From Chloroflexota bacterium (GTDB taxonomy: Bacteria; Chloroflexota; Anaerolineae; Promineifilales; Promineifilaceae), in NCBI GenBank assembly GCA_014584575.1, contig JACTMP010000057.1, forward strand, positions 116,940-180,939: 64,000 bases of DNA, in the 5' to 3' direction. Positions 61,801-64,000 of the stretch are shown here, piece by piece. The notes beneath the pieces were generated by a model. That model saw only the letters and a program-made list of their open reading frames with translations. It was not told the origin of the DNA and searched no databases. Both the position numbers and the translations under genes were made by a program. Numbering within the stretch: position 1 is the first letter of the stretch; each line of letters begins with the position of its first letter.

Positions 61801-62134
61801 CCTGCACATAGCCGAAGCCGAACAGCCGGAAGAGCAAAGTGATGTAAATGGAAAGCGGGGCGTAGTAGTTGTAAAAGGGGTAGCCGTAGCCGTAGTTGGC
61901 TTCCGGCATCCAGCGGGCGGGGAAATGGCCGTCTAACACGGCCGTTTCCAACTGCTGCAACCGCTGGAGCAAAAAGGGGCTGTCACCCCCACCCCGTGTA
62001 TTCAGCAAACCCGGCCCGGCGAATATGGGAACAGCCGCCATCGCTGCCAGCAGGATGACGGCCGTCCACCAGAACCAATGCCGGGTGTATCGGTGCATTA
62101 CAGGCTGGCCGGTGATGCGCCTGGTGAAACTCAT
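58838..62134 (-). CDS. PTPS-related/YfhO-like polytopic membrane protein with large extracytoplasmic part
   Basis: 1,098 residues. About 15-650: 12 or more membrane helices, starting LLAAMAAVPIFAGPGLLNT. The motif FLLQRLQQLETAVLDGHFPARWMPEANYGYGYPFYNYYAPL fits the 6-pyruvoyl-tetrahydropterin-synthase-related membrane family. The 640-1098 part is soluble and beta-rich. Such proteins are often tied to glycan or lipid-linked sugar transfer; the activity is not established. Two repeat elements are inserted in frame: residues about 188-233 (GGEAVGGQVVSPDVAGRGEA) and about 271-297 (SDFGLQTPNYRLPITVYGLP), both in loops between helices. It is coupled to pgm by ATGA. Confidence 0.72.
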   Translation of the reverse strand: MSFTRRITGQPVMHRYTRHWFWWTAVILLAAMAAVPIFAGPGLLNTRGGGDSPFLLQRLQQLETAVLDGHFPARWMPEANYGYGYPFYNYYAPLSIYITLLFRLFGFGYVQAIQLSQLAGFVVAAAGMFALGRRWFQSEWAGLLTAVAYTFAPFHMVNVYVRGDSLAEFWAMAFYPLVLLAADHLVAGCKRQVAVGGEAVGGQVVSPDVAGRGEAVGEQVVLPDKSYPNCLAPTVLFSLAYAALILSHNISALIFSPFLLLYILLCWLQLSREPKSDFGLQTPNYRLPITVYGLPITAALLLAFALSAWFFVPALAEKGLAQLGPVTEGYFHFGNHFLGMADQPLWQNSFFFDYGVNGRAAFRMGLVQTVAILAGVILLILPKNPRLSVFIRVPLTPDRRLFILLTLLISTLMLLPLSRPLWAHVPLLSFTQFPWRFLSVQAFAGAFAVGALAFVPWRQVIAPLTAVLLIIAALGSLRPDYLPLSDADITPERLAQYEWFSGNIGTTISAEYLPTTVQPRMVTSGWLNDGQRWPVRALVGELTAVTLHSAQTNRQTWQVDTAVPSTLLFPTMHWPGWRAWVDGEAAAIRPSPGSGLIMLDVPAGTHTIELRLTRTPVRLAAELVSLVAALIVLWLYLRSILRIASRRLLGKAALVAALVAGTTLSVLLVTAQLWPQPTAESGDLNWDFAEMAYLHHAPEGVVYNNGAVFQNYRYSADELRAGEPLTIHTNWDAPHALLVTLRLVTPAANRVRDPAPPVVAEQSRWVENGQAVFHLRIPPDAPPGLVMPQLLVADGRPLTLSGQERGDLFLRPLRIQNSFLAGSDTPALDVRATAVHSRSPNLLDIQLAWRTTAPLTPNYNVALRITDAKGQFLQLADRQPGYGFLPSSLWPVGEWVNDWQSLALSPGAHEFPYVLVVQLYDVGAPHQPVLTRRLGELWPAGAGEWQFRPTEPLFDLPETVDEATAVFNDQIALRGYSRQQTASSLAVALVWQALTPGQTDYTRFVHLIPADSNQPPLAQDDNLPRYGTYPTSQWAAGEVVVDEVVLDLTAVPPGAYQLAVGFYERLADGAIRRATAVGERGAPLADDRFILPELIVIR
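61244..61320. repeat. TAATCGG array plus GAAGTCCGA hairpin inside a membrane-protein gene
   Basis: Units GTAATCGG (x3 or more) then GAAGTCCGAAGTCCGACTTC lie in frame, read on the minus strand as RLPITVYGLPIT. The same units form the intergenic array at 44161-44219. Confidence 0.8.
61437..61570. repeat. GGGCGAGGCAGTTGGG palindromic element inside a membrane-protein gene
   Basis: Left arm GGGGCGAGGCAGTTGGG and right arm CCCCAACTGCCTCGCCCC, with a second and third right arm at 61525-61555. The same arms occur between genes at 54620-54691. The length keeps the frame open. Confidence 0.85.
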
Positions 62135-63786
62135 CCCGGCCCAGCTAACTCAAACGCCGTCGCCACAATCGTCTGGGCATCCGCCTGGATTTGCCTGAGA
62201 TGGGCTTCGCCCAGGAAACTTTCAGCGTAAATTTTGTAGATTTCTTCGGTGCCGGACGGCCGTGCCGCAAACCAGCCATTCGCCGTCACCACCTTCAGCC
62301 CGCCGATGGCTTCACCATTGCACGGAGCGTGGGTCAACCGGGCGATAATTGGTTCACCGGCCAGTTCCGTCGCCTGCACCATCTCCGGCGACAGGTTCGC
62401 CAGCGCCTTCTTTTGGGCGGTATTGGCCGGGGCGTCCATGCGTTCGTAGGCGGGGTCGCCAAATTCGGCGGCCAATGCCCGGTATTGTTCGCCCGGATCG
62501 CGCCCGGTGACGGCCAAGATTTCCGCCGCCAGCAGCCCCAGCAGCAGGCCATCCTTGTCCGTCGTCCACACCGCGCCATCCTGCCGCAAAAAGGAAGCGC
62601 CCGCGCTCTCTTCACCGCCAAAGCCGAATTCGCCGCTGAGCAACCCATCCACAAAGAATTTGAAGCCCACCGGCACTTCACACAGGGGTCGCCCCAACGA
62701 CGCGGCCACGCGGTCAATCATGGAACTGGAGACGAGCGTTTTGCCTACCGCCACTTGCGGGCCCCAGTGGGGACGATGTTGGAAGAGGTAGGACACGGCC
62801 GTAGCCAGAAAATGATTCGGGTTCATCAGCCCGGCGCTGCGGGTGACAATGCCGTGCCGGTCGGCGTCCGGGTCGTTGCCAAAGGCGATGTCGAAACGGT
62901 CTTTCAACTGAATCAGGCTGGCCATGGCGTAAGGGGAGGAACAATCCATGCGGATTTTGCCATCGTGATCGAGGGTCATAAAGGCGAAGGTGGGGTCTAC
63001 GGCCGTGTTCACCACCTCCATGTTCAGACCATACCGTTCGGCAATCGGTTCCCAAAAGGACAGCCCGGCCCCGCCCATGGGGTCAACGCCCATTTTCAGC
63101 CCGGCCTGGGCAATCGCCTCCATCTGAATCACGCTGCCCAGGTCGGCCACGTAGGGGGTGATGTAGTCGTACTCGTGCGTGGTGGCGGCTTTGAGCGCCC
63201 GGTTGAGCGGCAGGCGGCGCACACCGCGCAGGCCATCGGCCAGCAGTTCGTTGGCCCGGTCTTGAATCTGTCTGGTCGTGGCTGTGTCCGCCGGGCCGGC
63301 CGAAGGAGGATTGTATTTGAAGCCGCCGTCGCCGGGTGGATTGTGTGAGGGGGTGATGACCACACCATCGGCCAGGCCGTCTTTGCGACCACGATTGTAG
63401 GTGAGGATGGCGTGGGAGATGACGGGCGTGGGCGTGTAGCCCAGACCGGCCTGGATAAAGACCTGCACATCGTTGGCGGCAAAGACTTCCACGGCCGTGT
63501 ACAACGCCGGTTCCGACAACGCATGGGTATCCATGCCCAGGTATAACGGCCCGGTAATACCCATCCCCTGCCGGTATTCACAAATCGCCTGACTAATCGC
63601 CAGGATGTGGTCTTCGTTAAAGCTGTATTTCAGCGACGTGCCCCGGTGCCCGGAGGTGCCAAAGGCAACGCGGTGGGCCGGTTCGGCCGGGTCTGGTTTG
63701 TGCGTGTAGTAGGCGGCAACCAGGCGGGGGATGTTGGTCAACAATTCGCGGGGGGCGGGTTGGCCTGCCAGTTGGTGAATACCCAT
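62131..63786 (-). CDS. pgm: Phosphoglucomutase, alpha-D-glucose-specific
   Basis: 551 residues, the usual length of bacterial Pgm. N-terminal FGTSGHRGTSLKYSFNEDHI, phosphoserine loop VVITPSHNPPGDGG (active Ser in the TPSHNP), metal loop GNDPDADRHGI, sugar-recognition GEESAGASFL and the phosphate-binding RPSGTEEIYKIYAESF near the end. It interconverts glucose 1- and 6-phosphate, feeding nucleotide sugars. The Shine-Dalgarno AGGAGG is just before ATG63786. The stop overlaps the start of the PTPS-related gene, a plausible glycan operon. Confidence 0.96.
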   Translation of the reverse strand: MGIHQLAGQPAPRELLTNIPRLVAAYYTHKPDPAEPAHRVAFGTSGHRGTSLKYSFNEDHILAISQAICEYRQGMGITGPLYLGMDTHALSEPALYTAVEVFAANDVQVFIQAGLGYTPTPVISHAILTYNRGRKDGLADGVVITPSHNPPGDGGFKYNPPSAGPADTATTRQIQDRANELLADGLRGVRRLPLNRALKAATTHEYDYITPYVADLGSVIQMEAIAQAGLKMGVDPMGGAGLSFWEPIAERYGLNMEVVNTAVDPTFAFMTLDHDGKIRMDCSSPYAMASLIQLKDRFDIAFGNDPDADRHGIVTRSAGLMNPNHFLATAVSYLFQHRPHWGPQVAVGKTLVSSSMIDRVAASLGRPLCEVPVGFKFFVDGLLSGEFGFGGEESAGASFLRQDGAVWTTDKDGLLLGLLAAEILAVTGRDPGEQYRALAAEFGDPAYERMDAPANTAQKKALANLSPEMVQATELAGEPIIARLTHAPCNGEAIGGLKVVTANGWFAARPSGTEEIYKIYAESFLGEAHLRQIQADAQTIVATAFELAGPG

Positions 63787-63805
63787 TTCAACCTCCTAAA
63801 GAATT

Positions 63806-63834
63806 TAACGCAGAGACGTGGAGACGCAGAGAGG
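63806..63834. repeat. ACGCAGAGACG-type repeat
   Basis: AACGCAGAGACGTGGAGACG and CGCAGAGAGG, degenerate 9-bp units upstream of pgm. Similar CAGAGACG arrays are common between genes in several phyla. Confidence 0.55.
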
Positions 63835-63948
63835 ATTGGTTCGTATGAGCGTCTCCGGCATGGGATGATAGCACTTTTAAGCGAATAAACCACCTGTCGC
63901 GCCAGATAAATTGAGATAAGGATTATGTAAAACAGAGGAGATAAGGTA

Positions 63949-63969
63949 ATGTTCTTGCCAAAAAGATAG
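63949..63969 (+). CDS. Possible 6-residue leader ORF
   Basis: ATG63949 reads MFLPKR and TAG. GAGGAG precedes it by 8 bp, and its TAG overlaps the AGGAGG of the next gene. It may couple translation or be chance. Confidence 0.25.
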   Translation: MFLPKR

Positions 63970-63978
63970 GAGGTCAAA

Positions 63979-64000
63979 ATGGGTTGGGAATGGCGAGAAC
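63979..64000 (+). CDS. Start of a gene cut by the window edge
   Basis: AGGAGG (63968-63973) five bases before ATG63979, then MGWEWRE. Only seven codons are visible, so the product cannot be named. Confidence 0.55.

Larger units (their letters stand above)
25..63499. repeat. Highly iterated palindrome ACGGCCGT (about 145 sites across the window)
   Basis: Scanning the window by eye I found about 145 exact copies of ACGGCCGT, first at 25-32, last near 63490, on average one per 440 bp. Most lie inside genes on either strand, read as Thr-Ala-Val, x-Gly-Arg or x-Arg-Pro depending on frame. Sites in non-coding DNA exist too (three at 50258-50362). Some genes (AOR, LysM-glycosidase) have none. Confidence 0.9.

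Overview
The window looks like a chromosomal piece of a Chloroflexota bacterium, most likely of the Anaerolineae/Ardenticatenia side. This is inferred from style, not from a marker gene: very large secreted beta-sandwich/beta-propeller proteins with Thr-Pro linkers, an AlgI/SGNH pair, a tungsten-type aldehyde oxidoreductase, tandem PIG-L deacetylases, a PTPS-related membrane protein and many short intergenic repeats. No rRNA, tRNA, CRISPR array, transposase, integrase or phage gene was seen.

Layout. 1-8.7 kb: end of an MBOAT acyltransferase plus SGNH partner (surface-glycan O-acetylation), ligA, a small secreted protein with a possible sorting signal, surE, a double-hotdog thioesterase coupled to an MFS exporter, and a DUF3307 protein. 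8.7-29.1 kb: an all-minus block for the cell surface, with a Thr/Pro-tailed membrane protein, a BatA/VWA protein, a lipoprotein esterase, a 4,699-residue multidomain giant, a small unknown and two PIG-L deacetylases. 29.3-34.7 kb: a plus-strand membrane operon of P2A-type ATPase, AI-2E-family transporter and SPFH protein, closed by a strong terminator. 34.7-40.0 kb: a second very large secreted protein. 40.4-43.5 kb: a class-III aminotransferase followed by an aldehyde:ferredoxin oxidoreductase. 43.5-48.0 kb (minus): sulfotransferase-like protein, orphan McrC, histidine kinase with a degenerate receiver, M20 peptidase. 48.2-50.2 kb: serB-like phosphatase overlapping a serine-type aminotransferase. 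50.4-54.6 kb: the classic rpmH-rnpA-yidD-(PQQ lipoprotein)-yidC-khpB block behind a good promoter and a structured leader, with no dnaA beside it. Then serA (minus), a LysM-glycosidase, an unknown beta-sandwich protein, and pgm coupled to a PTPS-related membrane protein.

Two layers of structure cut across the genes. (1) The 8-bp palindrome ACGGCCGT occurs about 145 times by hand count, roughly once per 440 bp, mostly inside genes on both strands. That is about two orders of magnitude over chance and resembles the cyanobacterial HIP1 phenomenon with a different sequence. (2) Many short tandem 7-8-mer arrays and hairpin palindromes sit at gene borders. In at least eight genes the stop codon lies within the repeat, and in two large proteins repeats lie in frame inside the coding sequence. 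These, together with a shared extreme C-terminal YLPxxLKP motif on the two giant secreted proteins, are the most unusual things here.
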